Assembly: GCF_030694375.1 (NCBI RefSeq)
Contig: NZ_JAUXYL010000038.1
Coordinates: 186,001-250,000 of the forward strand
Length of the DNA: 64,000 nt
Direction: 5' to 3'
Source of the DNA: Algoriphagus sp.
GTDB taxonomy: Bacteria; Bacteroidota; Bacteroidia; Cytophagales; Cyclobacteriaceae
Positions within the stretch are counted from its first letter, which is position 1, and every line of letters starts with the position of its first letter. Below, piece after piece: positions 9,300 through 18,988 of the stretch. The notes beneath the pieces are model-generated. The model had not been told where the DNA came from. It did not search any database and was given only the letters and a program-made list of their open reading frames with translations. The position numbers and the translations under genes were made by a program.

Positions 9300-11486
9300 A
9301 TGATTAAAAGTTGGAAAGTGCTCAGCTTGGCTTGGATCGTGATGATCGGAATGGCACATAGCACCCATGCCCAAAGTCTGAAAAAAGTAAGCCTGGAGGA
9401 TGTCTTCAAAAAAGGCACCTTCTCCCAAAAATCCGTCTATGGTATCAACTGGATGAAAGATGGACAGTTTTACAGTTCACAGGTTGAGCGAAACGGTGCT
9501 CCTGCATTGCTCAAAATCAATGTGTCCACCGGCGCTGAAGCCGGAGTTTTACTGGACGGACGCGCTTTGGGTGTGAGTTTTTCATCTTACAGCTTCAATG
9601 CAGATGAATCTAAGGCATTGATCGCAACCGATGTTGAGTCTATTTATCGGCGGTCTTCCAAAGGTGTTTTCTATGTGGTGGATATGACCACTGGCCAAAA
9701 GCAGCAGCTGATGAACGGAGAGAAAATTTCTTACGCCACGCTCTCTCCTGACAATGACAAAGTGGCTTTTGTCAAAGAAAATAACCTGTATATGGTGGAG
9801 TTGGCCAGTAATAAACTTACCCAAATCACGACAGACGGTGAGTGGAACAAGATCATCAACGGAGCTGCCGATTGGGTGTATGAGGAGGAATTTTCCATGG
9901 CACAAGCTTTCAAATGGTCGCCTGATGGAAAGAAAATTGCCTTTATCCGATTTGACGAGACACAAGTTCCTGAATTCAATATGCAAACCTGGGGACCACT
10001 TTATCCGCAGGATTACAAATTCAAGTATCCAAAAGCGGGTGAGAAAAATGCGTTAGTGAGCATTCATGTGTACGATTTGGTGAATGGGAAAACCCAAAAA
10101 GTGGATGTTGGATCTGAAACAGACATTTACCTGCCCAGAATCTACTGGACAAAAGATGCCAACCAACTGGCGTTTATCCGACTGAATCGCCTGCAAAATC
10201 AGCTCGACCTGTTTCATGCAAATGCAATTTCGGGTGAAAGCAAACTGATCATCTCCGAGACTTCCAAAACTTATGTGGATCTTGATTATAATGATGACTT
10301 GCAGTACCTCAGTGATGGCAAGACTTTTATCCGCACTTCCGAGCAAGATGGCTTCAAGCACATTTACCATCATAATCTGGACGGAAGTCTAATCCGACAA
10401 ATTACAACCGGTAATTGGGAAGTTACAGCGATGGTAGGGGTGGATGAAAAAGCCAGAAAGCTTTATTTTATTTCCACGGAAGCATCTCCGCTTGAGCGAA
10501 ATTTCTATGTAATCAATCTGGATGGGAAAGGGAAAAAAATCCTGACACCTTCCAAAGGCACACACACCATCAATATGAGTTCGGATCACAAGTTCTTCAT
10601 TGATTATTACTCTACGACTGACACTCCTGTGAAGGTGACTTTGAATGAATCCTCCGGAAAAGAGATAAAGGTCTTGGAAGATAATCAGGGACTGAAGGAG
10701 CGACTGTCCGGTTTTGCTTTAGGGAAAAAGGAATTTTTCACCTTCCCTACGGTTGATGGCTCCATGCTGAACGGCTACATCATCAAACCTGCTGATTTTG
10801 ATCCCAACAAGAAATATCCTGTGCTGATGTACGTCTATGGCGGTCCGGGTTCGCAGAATGTGCTAAATTCCTGGGGAGGAACTCGGGACTTTTGGCATCA
10901 GCAATTGGCTGCCGAAGGAATTATTGTGGCTTGTATTGACAATCGGGGAACAGGCGCAAGAGGACGTGATTTCAAGCATTCCACCTATGCTAATCTTGGA
11001 AAATTGGAAACCATTGATCAGATCGAAGGAGCGAAGTATTTTGCCAAGATGCCTTTTGTGGACCCCGCGCGAATCGGCATTTGGGGCTGGTCGTATGGAG
11101 GATATATGTCCTCGCTGGCACTCATGAAGGGCAACGATGTTTTCAAAACTGCCATCGCAGTCGCTCCGGTGACTACCTGGAGATATTACGACACGATCTA
11201 CACAGAGCGCTACCTTCAGACTCCACAGCTTAATGCTGCCGGATACGATGACAACAGCCCCATCACGCACGTAAACATGCTAAAAGGAAACTTTCTACTG
11301 ATACACGGAACGGGCGATGATAACGTCCATTTTCAAAACTCCGTCGATTTGGTCAATGCTTTGATTGCTGCGGATAAACAGTTTGAGACCTTCTATTACC
11401 CTAATCGGAACCACGGGATCTACGGTGGAAATACGACTTGGCACCTTTACACCCAGATGACAGATTTCCTGAAGAGAAAGTTGTAA
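9300..11486 (+). CDS. Exported S9 family dipeptidyl peptidase (DPP-IV-like)
   Basis: A 728-residue serine peptidase with a Sec signal peptide ending near THAQ, acting in the periplasm or beyond. The N-terminal half is the DPP-IV beta-propeller and contains DWVYEEEF, the paired glutamates that hold the free N-terminus of substrates. The C-terminal alpha/beta-hydrolase domain has the triad Ser598 (WGWSYGGYM), Asp673 (HGTGDDNVHF) and His705 (RNHGIYGG). The family releases dipeptides, mostly Xaa-Pro, from peptide N-termini. A strong terminator follows 20 nt after the stop and the gene is a single unit. The TATATTCG at 9251-9258 is a possible -7 box. Confidence 0.93.
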   Translation: MIKSWKVLSLAWIVMIGMAHSTHAQSLKKVSLEDVFKKGTFSQKSVYGINWMKDGQFYSSQVERNGAPALLKINVSTGAEAGVLLDGRALGVSFSSYSFNADESKALIATDVESIYRRSSKGVFYVVDMTTGQKQQLMNGEKISYATLSPDNDKVAFVKENNLYMVELASNKLTQITTDGEWNKIINGAADWVYEEEFSMAQAFKWSPDGKKIAFIRFDETQVPEFNMQTWGPLYPQDYKFKYPKAGEKNALVSIHVYDLVNGKTQKVDVGSETDIYLPRIYWTKDANQLAFIRLNRLQNQLDLFHANAISGESKLIISETSKTYVDLDYNDDLQYLSDGKTFIRTSEQDGFKHIYHHNLDGSLIRQITTGNWEVTAMVGVDEKARKLYFISTEASPLERNFYVINLDGKGKKILTPSKGTHTINMSSDHKFFIDYYSTTDTPVKVTLNESSGKEIKVLEDNQGLKERLSGFALGKKEFFTFPTVDGSMLNGYIIKPADFDPNKKYPVLMYVYGGPGSQNVLNSWGGTRDFWHQQLAAEGIIVACIDNRGTGARGRDFKHSTYANLGKLETIDQIEGAKYFAKMPFVDPARIGIWGWSYGGYMSSLALMKGNDVFKTAIAVAPVTTWRYYDTIYTERYLQTPQLNAAGYDDNSPITHVNMLKGNFLLIHGTGDDNVHFQNSVDLVNALIAADKQFETFYYPNRNHGIYGGNTTWHLYTQMTDFLKRKL

Positions 11487-11505
11487 ATAGAATCAACCAA
11501 TAGAT

Positions 11506-11541
11506 AAAAAACCGCAGGAGGAAGCTTCTGCGGTTTTTTTT
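11506..11541 (+). terminator. Rho-independent terminator of the S9 peptidase gene
   Basis: Stem AACCGCAG...CTGCGGTT around AAGCTT, preceded by A5 and followed by T8. Placed 20 nt after the stop codon. Confidence 0.9.
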
Positions 11542-11602
11542 GTAGCGTAACCGATCTACGATCCGTCTCGAAATCAAACACTTTTATCAACCAAAAGCAC
11601 TT

Positions 11603-12310
11603 ATGATGAAAAACGCATTTAAGATCCTCCCAGCTTTGCTTTTAATTATTGTTTCCTTCTCCTGTCAGGAAAATGAGGAACCAGAAAACCTACTGGATCA
11701 GGTGGGATTTGAAGGGACTTTGCCTGATGGAAGCAATTTTGGAACTACTGATATTCGGTCATCAAATGGTACTGGGATTTTCGGAATCAATTTTACCTAC
11801 CAAGGGAATCATGACCTTGCAATTAGAAGTATTGAAAAAGGGTGGACCTTGAGCATTGAAATACCCAAAAAAGATTTTTCAAACAACCCTCCCATTGGTG
11901 GGTCTATTCCTATGCAAGTTGTTTTCGATTATTTCAATATACATTATCCTTATGAGGACGTTTTGGGAGTCTTTATGTCTGAAAAAGAGAAGGCTAAAAG
12001 AGAAGTTTCCTACAGCAGTTTTGATCAATTTAGAGTTCTACTTGCAAATGATATAAAATATTATTTCTATCAACCGGAATATTTTTATCAACCTAAAGGT
12101 GGCAAAGTCCGAGTTCTTGCAGTTAATGAAGGGATGATTAAAGATCTGGGCGGAAACAACATTCGTAAGATCGAAGTCACGATCGAATTTGATTTGCCGA
12201 TGAAAGCTTCCGATGCAAGTACAGAAATTCTGGAAGGAAATCTTAAAGGCGTAGGTCGCTTTAGGTATCGTGAGGATTTTTATCAGGGAGAGTTTGAAAA
12301 GTTTGATTAG
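11603..12310 (+). CDS. Hypothetical lipoprotein
   Basis: A 235-residue protein I do not recognise. The N-terminus is a lipoprotein signal peptide ending in IVSFSC (Cys about residue 21) followed by an acidic tether (QENEEPENLLDQ). The body is beta-rich with no known catalytic motif. Two adjacent ATGs (11603 and 11606) are equally possible starts. Its stop overlaps the stop of the convergent small gene at 12307 by four bases, so no terminator separates them. Base composition is more AT-rich than the peptidase before it. It may be a surface-exposed or periplasmic binding protein; that is only inference from the anchor. Confidence 0.6.
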   Translation: MMKNAFKILPALLLIIVSFSCQENEEPENLLDQVGFEGTLPDGSNFGTTDIRSSNGTGIFGINFTYQGNHDLAIRSIEKGWTLSIEIPKKDFSNNPPIGGSIPMQVVFDYFNIHYPYEDVLGVFMSEKEKAKREVSYSSFDQFRVLLANDIKYYFYQPEYFYQPKGGKVRVLAVNEGMIKDLGGNNIRKIEVTIEFDLPMKASDASTEILEGNLKGVGRFRYREDFYQGEFEKFD

Positions 12311-12546
12311 TCAATTTTGATCTGATCGAGGTAAAACTTCATCCGACTGTGATCCCGCTGCAAATATTCGATGCGGTCGATCCGGTCCAACTTGTGATTG
12401 TAAAAAACCTCGACGTATTCATCTCTAAGTAAATAAAGGTTGATCTTATGTCGGTAATAGCGGATACCCACCACAAAAGTCCCCTCAATGAAGAGAATTC
12501 TGATTTTTTGATGGATTGGCATACAGCTAAATTCTTCCCGACTCAT
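12307..12546 (-). CDS. Conserved hypothetical small protein
   Basis: A 79-residue cytoplasmic protein without signal peptide or cysteine pattern. It is rich in aromatic and basic residues (YYRHKINLYLL, DEYVEVFYNHKLDRIDRIEYL) and has the look of the small beta-strand proteins common in Cytophagales genomes, but I cannot name a family. ATG 12546 is chosen because it forms an ATGA overlap with the stop of the upstream gene at 12543, implying translational coupling. Its 3' end overlaps the convergent lipoprotein gene by four bases. Confidence 0.55.
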   Translation of the reverse strand: MSREEFSCMPIHQKIRILFIEGTFVVGIRYYRHKINLYLLRDEYVEVFYNHKLDRIDRIEYLQRDHSRMKFYLDQIKID

Positions 12547-12794
12547 ATTTCTTGCGTTTCTCCACAATGACTCCAATTTAACCAAATTGGTTCAGCTTTT
12601 TGATCAAAGACTTTCCAAAATGACTCAAGGCATGACTGCTCGTTCGAGATAAATTTACCCGGAATATTCATTAAACTTCCTATTACGAGCTCATCCGCCA
12701 CTGCGGACAAAATCAAACGCTTTGCTGCATCTAATTCAGTCACGGTCCCGAAAATAAAGGATGCTTCATTCGTTATATGCTTGTTTTCTAGCAT
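12543..12794 (-). CDS. Hypothetical small protein coupled to the next gene
   Basis: An 83-residue protein of unknown function, predicted soluble, with a hydrophobic helix-like centre (AAKRLILSAVADELVIG) and three Trp in the C-terminal third. Its stop codon shares ATGA with the start of the 79-residue gene, so the two are one two-gene operon. The frame stays open upstream to a stop near 12934, but no ATG, GTG or TTG precedes 12794 and the stretch runs through the terminator of the upstream gene. A small coupled pair like this could be a toxin-antitoxin or a two-subunit protein; there is no sequence evidence for either. Confidence 0.5.
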   Translation of the reverse strand: MLENKHITNEASFIFGTVTELDAAKRLILSAVADELVIGSLMNIPGKFISNEQSCLESFWKVFDQKAEPIWLNWSHCGETQEI

Positions 12795-12903
12795 TTTTAG
12801 CTCTTCCCGGCATTCTTCGGGACAAGCTAATACAGATTCTAATGTATAGTCCGGGGTTAGCTGAAGAACGTATTTTGAGCGTGTTTTCTGTCCTTTTTCA
12901 ATA

Positions 12904-12934
12904 AAAAAACCTCCGGTTTTGAGCCGGAGGTGTA
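12904..12934 (-). terminator. Rho-independent terminator of the MBL/rhodanese gene
   Basis: On the minus strand, ACCTCCGGCTC and its complement GAGCCGGAGGT form the stem, AAAAC is in the loop region and T7 follows. It is placed about 25 nt after the stop at 12960. Confidence 0.88.
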
Positions 12935-12959
12935 CTTAGCAACTTTTCTCAACTGACAA

Positions 12960-14306
12960 TCAATGTGCGATCAGTTGAAATTCTTTAATCGCTTCACTGA
13001 AGTCCAGAATTTCCGCATCCTTCAATATTCCTGCAACGATACTTGATCCTGCAGCAGACCTGTATCCTCCCGCACAATGCACAACTATAGGTTTTGAAGT
13101 AGGTATCTCTTTTGCTCGTTCTCTTAATTCTTGAAGCGGAATATTAATAGCTGCTTCGAAAATAGGTGCTGTAGCATGTTCGTCTCTACTGCGGATATCA
13201 ACGATTGTAAATTGTTCTTTATTTGCTTTGAACGCCTCCAAATCAAATGAATTCCCTTTTTCGGTCATTCCAGCTGGATTTACCACAGCGCCTTTGATCA
13301 ATTGCTCATAGCCTATTTTTGCAGCTTTGGTGATCAAAATTTCCAATTCTGCCGCAATGTCTGCCACGAGGAAGAATTTTTCTTCAGGCCCGACAATTGA
13401 ACCTAGCCAGGTTTCAAATTTCCCGCCATTCATGATGTTGATCGCACCGGGGATATGTCCTGCTGCAAAATCCAAATTATTTCGAGTATCGATCACTAGG
13501 GCCTCAGCTGGTAAAGTAGCTCCTTCGGGCCAAATACCCACTTGAGAAATAGATCTCTGATACGCTGGCGCACCTTTTTTATTCATGTCCACATCGTAAC
13601 CGAAGTATTTTGGAATGTAAGGTTGACCCTGAAGCAAGGAATCCACGAAGGTTTTTTCGTCCAAGTCATTAAAAGCCCAATTGGTTGCGCGTTGCTCCCC
13701 AACGGTGGATTGGCGGGCATCGCTCAGATTTTTGCCGCAAAGCGAACCAGAACCATGTGCAGGGAAAACCAAAACATCATCGGCCAAAGGTTTCAATTTA
13801 TCCTGAACCGTGTGATACATCATTTTAGCCAGCTCCTCCCGTTGAGCGGTCATATTACCGGCTTTTTCCCTAAGGTCAGGACGACCCACATCACCGATAA
13901 AAAGCGTATCACCTGAGAAAAGGGCATGATCCTTCTCGTTTTCATCCTTTAATAGTATACTGATCGAGTCAGGCGAGTGTCCAGGAGTATGGAGGGAATG
14001 GAAAGTTACTTTTCCCATTTGGAATGAATCTCCTTCATCAAAACCAACATGCGGGTATTCTGCTCCGACTAATTTGGAAACGTAGATGGTGGCGTCGTCA
14101 TTTTTGTAAAATTCCAAATGTGAACTGACAAAATCGGCATGAGGATGAGTTTCGATTACTGCTACGATTTTGGCAAGGTTAGCTTCGGCAAAATCATAAT
14201 AGGGCTGAGGATTCCGACCTGGATCCACAAGGGCTATTTTCCCTTCACTTAAGATAGCATAGCTGGCATGAGCTAATCCTTCGTCATAAAATTGTTGAAT
14301 ATTCAT
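12960..14306 (-). CDS. MBL-fold persulfide dioxygenase-like protein with two rhodanese domains
   Basis: A 448-residue three-domain protein. Residues 1 to about 230 are a metallo-beta-lactamase fold with the metal motif HPHADFVSSH (His54, His56, Asp58, His63) and GDTLFIGDVGRPDL, as in ETHE1/persulfide dioxygenases, which oxidise glutathione or related persulfides. Two rhodanese domains follow. The first (about 265-355) has lost the catalytic Cys (FFLVADIA); the second keeps it (VVHCAGGYRS, Cys411). So one domain is structural and the other can carry sulfur. It has its own promoter box and terminator. Sulfide or persulfide detoxification in the cytosol is the likely role. Confidence 0.88.
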   Translation of the reverse strand: MNIQQFYDEGLAHASYAILSEGKIALVDPGRNPQPYYDFAEANLAKIVAVIETHPHADFVSSHLEFYKNDDATIYVSKLVGAEYPHVGFDEGDSFQMGKVTFHSLHTPGHSPDSISILLKDENEKDHALFSGDTLFIGDVGRPDLREKAGNMTAQREELAKMMYHTVQDKLKPLADDVLVFPAHGSGSLCGKNLSDARQSTVGEQRATNWAFNDLDEKTFVDSLLQGQPYIPKYFGYDVDMNKKGAPAYQRSISQVGIWPEGATLPAEALVIDTRNNLDFAAGHIPGAINIMNGGKFETWLGSIVGPEEKFFLVADIAAELEILITKAAKIGYEQLIKGAVVNPAGMTEKGNSFDLEAFKANKEQFTIVDIRSRDEHATAPIFEAAINIPLQELRERAKEIPTSKPIVVHCAGGYRSAAGSSIVAGILKDAEILDFSEAIKEFQLIAH

Positions 14307-14337
14307 AGGTAATATTTATTGTTTCTGAATTGTGATG

Positions 14338-14345
14338 CAAAGATA
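14338..14345 (-). promoter_or_regulatory. -7 box of the MBL/rhodanese gene
   Basis: On the minus strand TATCTTTG, an exact TAnnTTTG match, 31 nt before the ATG at 14306. Confidence 0.6.
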
Positions 14346-14468
14346 AAATGGGCGTGATAGGGATTTCGGTGATCCTAATCACATTAGGAAAAGATCATGG
14401 ACTTAATAAGAATGCCTTGATTTATCCAAGCCTACCTCTTAAACTTGAAAAACCATTAAAGTATTCCA

Positions 14469-14951
14469 GTGAAAGGTCAAAAAGTCTTTTTAAAATTTCT
14501 GCCTGTCTTTTTTCTTTTTGGGCTTTTCTTTTTTCAAAGCTGTAAATCCAAGAAAATTCCCAAAGACAGCCCGGCTTTCACTGTGATAGAAACTGCAAAA
14601 AGCTACAGAGGAACACCTTACAGATATGGAGGAACTACCCGGGCTGGAATGGACTGTTCAGCATTGGTTTACCATTCCTATTATGCCGTAGGGATTAATC
14701 TTCCCCGTATGTCCGCCGATCAAAGCAAGTTGGGTCAAAAGATCAACTTAAATCAAGTTCGGCCTGGAGATTTGTTGTTTTTTGCCACTGGCAAAAGAAA
14801 AAACCAAGTCACCCATTCCGGAATAGTCACCGAATCGGTGAAAGGTGATATTCGGTTTATTCATGCATCTACTTCGCTCGGTGTGACCGAGGACTATCTC
14901 AGCAGCCGCTATTGGTCGGGCGTTTTTCTTTTTGCGAAGCGGATTTTATAA
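14469..14951 (+). CDS. NlpC/P60 (C40) peptidoglycan hydrolase lipoprotein
   Basis: A 160-residue cell-wall peptidase. A signal peptide ends in LFFFQSC (Cys25), so the protein is predicted to be lipid-anchored. The NlpC/P60 domain has catalytic Cys63 (MDCSALVYHS), His116 (VTHSGIVTE) and a third polar residue His132 (FIHAST). Such enzymes cut the D-Glu-meso-DAP bond in peptidoglycan stems, as Spr/MepS does. The start is GTG at 14469; no in-frame ATG gives a signal peptide. It is divergent from the MBL/rhodanese gene. Length is normal for a single-domain Spr-type enzyme. Confidence 0.86.
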   Translation: MKGQKVFLKFLPVFFLFGLFFFQSCKSKKIPKDSPAFTVIETAKSYRGTPYRYGGTTRAGMDCSALVYHSYYAVGINLPRMSADQSKLGQKINLNQVRPGDLLFFATGKRKNQVTHSGIVTESVKGDIRFIHASTSLGVTEDYLSSRYWSGVFLFAKRIL

Positions 14952-15034
14952 GTACAGAATATTGGTCTCAAAAGCCCAAAAACACTTTCGCCAGACGCTG
15001 AGCAGTGCAGCTAGTATTTATTTTCCAAATATCC

Positions 15035-15064
15035 TTTGGGATTAGGCTTTAATGGTTAATTTTG
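15035..15064 (+). promoter_or_regulatory. Promoter of atpDC, Bacteroidota type
   Basis: TTTG at 15035-15038 and TAATTTTG at 15057-15064 match the -33/-7 consensus TTTG-N18-TAnnTTTG. The box ends 46 nt before the atpD ATG, leaving an untranslated leader. Confidence 0.65.
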
Positions 15065-15086
15065 CGCTCGAATTAAAAAAGCGTAA

Positions 15087-16613
<1,527 letters not shown>

Positions 16614-16619
16614 GAAAAT

Positions 16620-16700
16620 TAGTTATTGGGTAATAGTTAATAGTAAGACTGAATTTTCATCTACTAATAACTCCTAATCCAATAACTCAATAACTAGAAA
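16620..16700. repeat. AT-rich imperfect inverted repeat between atpD and atpC
   Basis: TAGTTATTGGGTAATAGTTA on the left is mirrored by TCCAATAACTCAATAACTAG on the right. The whole gap can fold as a long, imperfect AT-rich hairpin. Similar ATTAACCATTAACT text appears near 23145-23175, pointing to dispersed low-complexity intergenic repeats rather than a gene-specific regulator. Confidence 0.45.
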
Positions 16701-16701
16701 T

Positions 16702-16947
16702 ATGCAATTAGAAATCGTCACACCGGAGAAGAAAGTATTTCAGGGAGAAGTATCAGAGGCCAGTTTTCCTGGCGCTGACGGATCTTTTCAGGTGTTGAAT
16801 AATCACGCACCGATCGTTTCGGCTTTGGCTAAAGGAACTGTATCCTTTACTACAGCAGAAGGCAAGCAATCCATGATCGTGGATGGCGGAGTGGTCGAAG
16901 TCAAAGACAATGTAATTGTGGTCTTGGCTGAGAAAGTAGTCGGCTAA
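16702..16947 (+). CDS. atpC: F1F0 ATP synthase epsilon subunit, short form
   Basis: An 81-residue epsilon subunit, a stalk component that couples rotation to catalysis. The N-terminal beta-sandwich is intact (VTPEKKVFQGEVSEASFPGA; GVVEVKDNVIVVLAEKVVG). The C-terminal two-helix domain of the roughly 135-residue E. coli protein is absent. That domain mediates the inhibitory extended state, so this enzyme should lack epsilon auto-inhibition; short epsilon subunits are common in Bacteroidota. The gene follows atpD with an 88-bp gap and ends before a terminator. Confidence 0.93.
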   Translation: MQLEIVTPEKKVFQGEVSEASFPGADGSFQVLNNHAPIVSALAKGTVSFTTAEGKQSMIVDGGVVEVKDNVIVVLAEKVVG

Positions 16948-16967
16948 ACTTCAATTCAACCATAAAA

Positions 16968-17000
16968 AGAAAGTCCAACTCGTGAGGGTTGGACTTTTTT
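16968..17000 (+). terminator. Rho-independent terminator of atpDC
   Basis: Stem AAGTCCAAC / GTTGGACTT with loop TCGTGAGG, followed by T6; 20 nt after the atpC stop. Confidence 0.9.
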
Positions 17001-17057
17001 GCTTTTAGCAGAAGAACTTTTCCAAAGTTCTAAACTTAGGAAAAGTTTAGAATTCCG

Positions 17058-18185
17058 TTAATCTTCTATCGGTCTGAGAACGGCTCGTTTGATGTATTTT
17101 TCATCGCTTTTCATCAGGCTGCCTTCGTAAAAATAGAGCGTATCATTTACTACTCCTGCTAGCATACCAATGTCGAGGATATTACGTGGATTAGAGGTTT
17201 CCGACCATTTCTTAGCCTCTTTATTGAAGATCAATAAATGAGAATAGGTTGCGTATTCTTCTCCAGTTTTTTTGTTATTCATCCAAGTCTCCACGATTAC
17301 TTGCTCGCGATTGCCATGAATGGAGTTGAAGTAATGGTTGGTCGGCACATGAACTTTGTTTTGTTCACCTGAAGCAAAAATTTCGCTAAAGTCCAGAATC
17401 TGATCAGCACCATGCAGATTGTAGTCAAAAAAACGACTTTCAGGCAATGCTACCGAATCAATCATTTCCCCGTTTGTGGAGTAAAAATTCACCTTTTTAC
17501 TGTGTGGGAAAGACAACGCAATGTCATTCCCAAAATCACCCATCGTTAAATAGGTCACAGGACTCATTGACCCAACTACCGCTTTATATTCCTTTGGATA
17601 GTCAACTATCGAATTTTTTATTTGACCTTCATTTCCAAAAAAATAGATTTGATCGCCTGAAGCTCTATAAAAATCAGGATGATAACTATCGTAAATTGAA
17701 CTCACCATTTCCACCAAAAATCCATCAGGTAATTTCTTGAATTTTGCTCCCATGAACCGGATTACTTTATCATCTGGAAGCTGAAGTTTGATTTTTTTTA
17801 TAAACTCCTGGCGTTTGGCATTGAACACCAAGACGGACTCACTTTTCTTGTCCAAGATATGGATAATGGGATACTCAGAAACATCGAAAGATGAGGGTGA
17901 AAAGGAGCCAATTGGAAAATCTCCAGAGGCAATCTTTCCTACTTGCTCACCTTTTGTAGTTATGATGGCCACCATAGGAGAGCGATAAGAGGATACGGCT
18001 AAAAGGCTATCGCCTATCAATTTAACTTGAGTTTGGCTGTTTAGGAAAAATTTATCTTCCATTACCAAAACCGAATCTATGACAGAAAGATCCCAAAAAT
18101 CTGGAATGACATCCTTTTCCACAACCGTTTTACAAGAAATTAATGTGGAAAAGAATGTCAATAAAATCAAACAGCGCTGTTTCAT
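17058..18185 (-). CDS. 6-bladed beta-propeller lipoprotein (locus 2)
   Basis: A 375-residue lipoprotein with signal peptide MKQRCLILLTFFSTLISC (acylated Cys18). The mature part is a series of beta-strand repeats with VFNAKRQEFIKKI-type and DFGNDIALSF-type blades, like the TolB-like propeller lipoproteins of Bacteroidota. It lies 10 bp downstream of a small Cys-rich secreted peptide gene, the same arrangement as at 2616-3850 and 33270-34837. The three propellers are only distantly alike at sequence level by eye. The likely location is the outer membrane or periplasm; the ligand is unknown. Confidence 0.7.
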   Translation of the reverse strand: MKQRCLILLTFFSTLISCKTVVEKDVIPDFWDLSVIDSVLVMEDKFFLNSQTQVKLIGDSLLAVSSYRSPMVAIITTKGEQVGKIASGDFPIGSFSPSSFDVSEYPIIHILDKKSESVLVFNAKRQEFIKKIKLQLPDDKVIRFMGAKFKKLPDGFLVEMVSSIYDSYHPDFYRASGDQIYFFGNEGQIKNSIVDYPKEYKAVVGSMSPVTYLTMGDFGNDIALSFPHSKKVNFYSTNGEMIDSVALPESRFFDYNLHGADQILDFSEIFASGEQNKVHVPTNHYFNSIHGNREQVIVETWMNNKKTGEEYATYSHLLIFNKEAKKWSETSNPRNILDIGMLAGVVNDTLYFYEGSLMKSDEKYIKRAVLRPIED

Positions 18186-18195
18186 TTCAATTTAC

Positions 18196-18390
18196 CTATT
18201 CGGTACAAGCCCAATTGGACGGACCACCATCACAACTCCAAACAATGCATACTCCGCAATCTGCAACATCACATCCAAATTGATCTTTAAAATGTGAGCA
18301 TGGTCCGGAAGCCAGTGAAGGCTGCACCACCGCAATACTTCCCAAAACCATACCCAGTACGGCCAGGGCTAAAATCATCGTTTTTTTCAT
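18196..18390 (-). CDS. Small secreted Cys-rich peptide, NVEALA-like (locus 2)
   Basis: A 64-residue protein: signal peptide MKKTMILALAVLGMVLGSIA continuing to SLASG, then a mature part of about 36 residues with six cysteines (GPCSH, FGCDVADCGVC, WSCDGG, WACTE). The spacing differs from the peptides at 3644 and 34634, although the signal peptide and gene order are shared. It is cotranscribed with the propeller lipoprotein 10 bp downstream. Three disulfides are possible after export. Upstream to 18646 there is about 250 bp of AT-rich DNA with nothing recognisable. Confidence 0.7.
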   Translation of the reverse strand: MKKTMILALAVLGMVLGSIAVVQPSLASGPCSHFKDQFGCDVADCGVCIVWSCDGGPSNWACTE

Positions 18391-18646
18391 TTCATTTTTT
18401 GTTTAGATAAAAGATTGATTAAAAAATTAGCTTAGTTAAAACTAGGAAAGCAGAACTTGTTGACCAAAAAATCAACTAAAAAATTTGCCAAAAATCTGAT
18501 AATCGGTCGAATTAAATTGGGGAGATAAATAATTAGTTTGAGTGGGGATAATAAATATTTTGAAATTGCTCCATGTTTCTTAGAACCCAATTGGTGATTA
18601 TCAATTTTTAAAATCTTTCAATCTTCCTATTTTTAAATAATTCTCT

Positions 18647-18654
18647 TACCTTTG
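18647..18654 (+). promoter_or_regulatory. -7 box of rpsU
   Basis: TACCTTTG, an exact TAnnTTTG match, 24 nt before the ATG at 18679. Confidence 0.65.
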
Positions 18655-18678
18655 CAGCCACGAAAGGGGGTGTACACT

Positions 18679-18873
18679 ATGATCATTGTAAACGTAAAAG
18701 AGAACGAATCCATCGAAAAAGCGCTGAAGCGTTTTAAAAAGAAGTTTGATAAAACCGGTGCGGTTCGCGAACTCAGAGCCCGTCAGGCATTTACAAAGCC
18801 TTCTATCGTAAGAAGAGCACAAGTCATCAAAGCTGCTTACAAGCAACAACTTCGCAACGAAGAGATGAAGTAA
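18679..18873 (+). CDS. rpsU: Small ribosomal subunit protein bS21
   Basis: A 64-residue bS21, the small basic protein of the 30S subunit near the 3' end of 16S rRNA. MIIVNVKENESIEKALKRFK and the basic KKKFDKTGAVRELRAR are the family core; the C-terminus RRAQVIKAAYKQQLRNEEMK is the Bacteroidota-type tail. ATG 18679 is used; the frame extends to a TTG inside the promoter box and is not used. It has its own promoter and terminator. In Bacteroidota bS21 belongs to the ribosome block that sequesters the anti-Shine-Dalgarno, which fits the scarcity of ribosome sites in this window. Confidence 0.95.
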   Translation: MIIVNVKENESIEKALKRFKKKFDKTGAVRELRARQAFTKPSIVRRAQVIKAAYKQQLRNEEMK

Positions 18874-18896
18874 TCAGAATTTGATTCTAAATACAG

Positions 18897-18928
18897 ACGC
18901 ACTTGCCCTAAATGGCAGGTGCGTTTTT
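18897..18928 (+). terminator. Rho-independent terminator of rpsU
   Basis: Stem ACGCACTTGCC / GGCAGGTGCGT (one G-U pair) with a CTAAAT loop, followed by T5; 23 nt after the stop. Confidence 0.88.
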
Positions 18929-18988
18929 GTTTTTATTCTCTGACAAAAGTCACTGTTATTTTTCCGTTTTTCTGCTACCTTTTGAGTG

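Noticed and set aside
12795..12934. Open frame upstream of the 83-residue gene, with a CPEEC-like motif
   Set aside because: It has no usable start codon and runs through the terminator hairpin of the upstream gene, so the shorter start is preferred.
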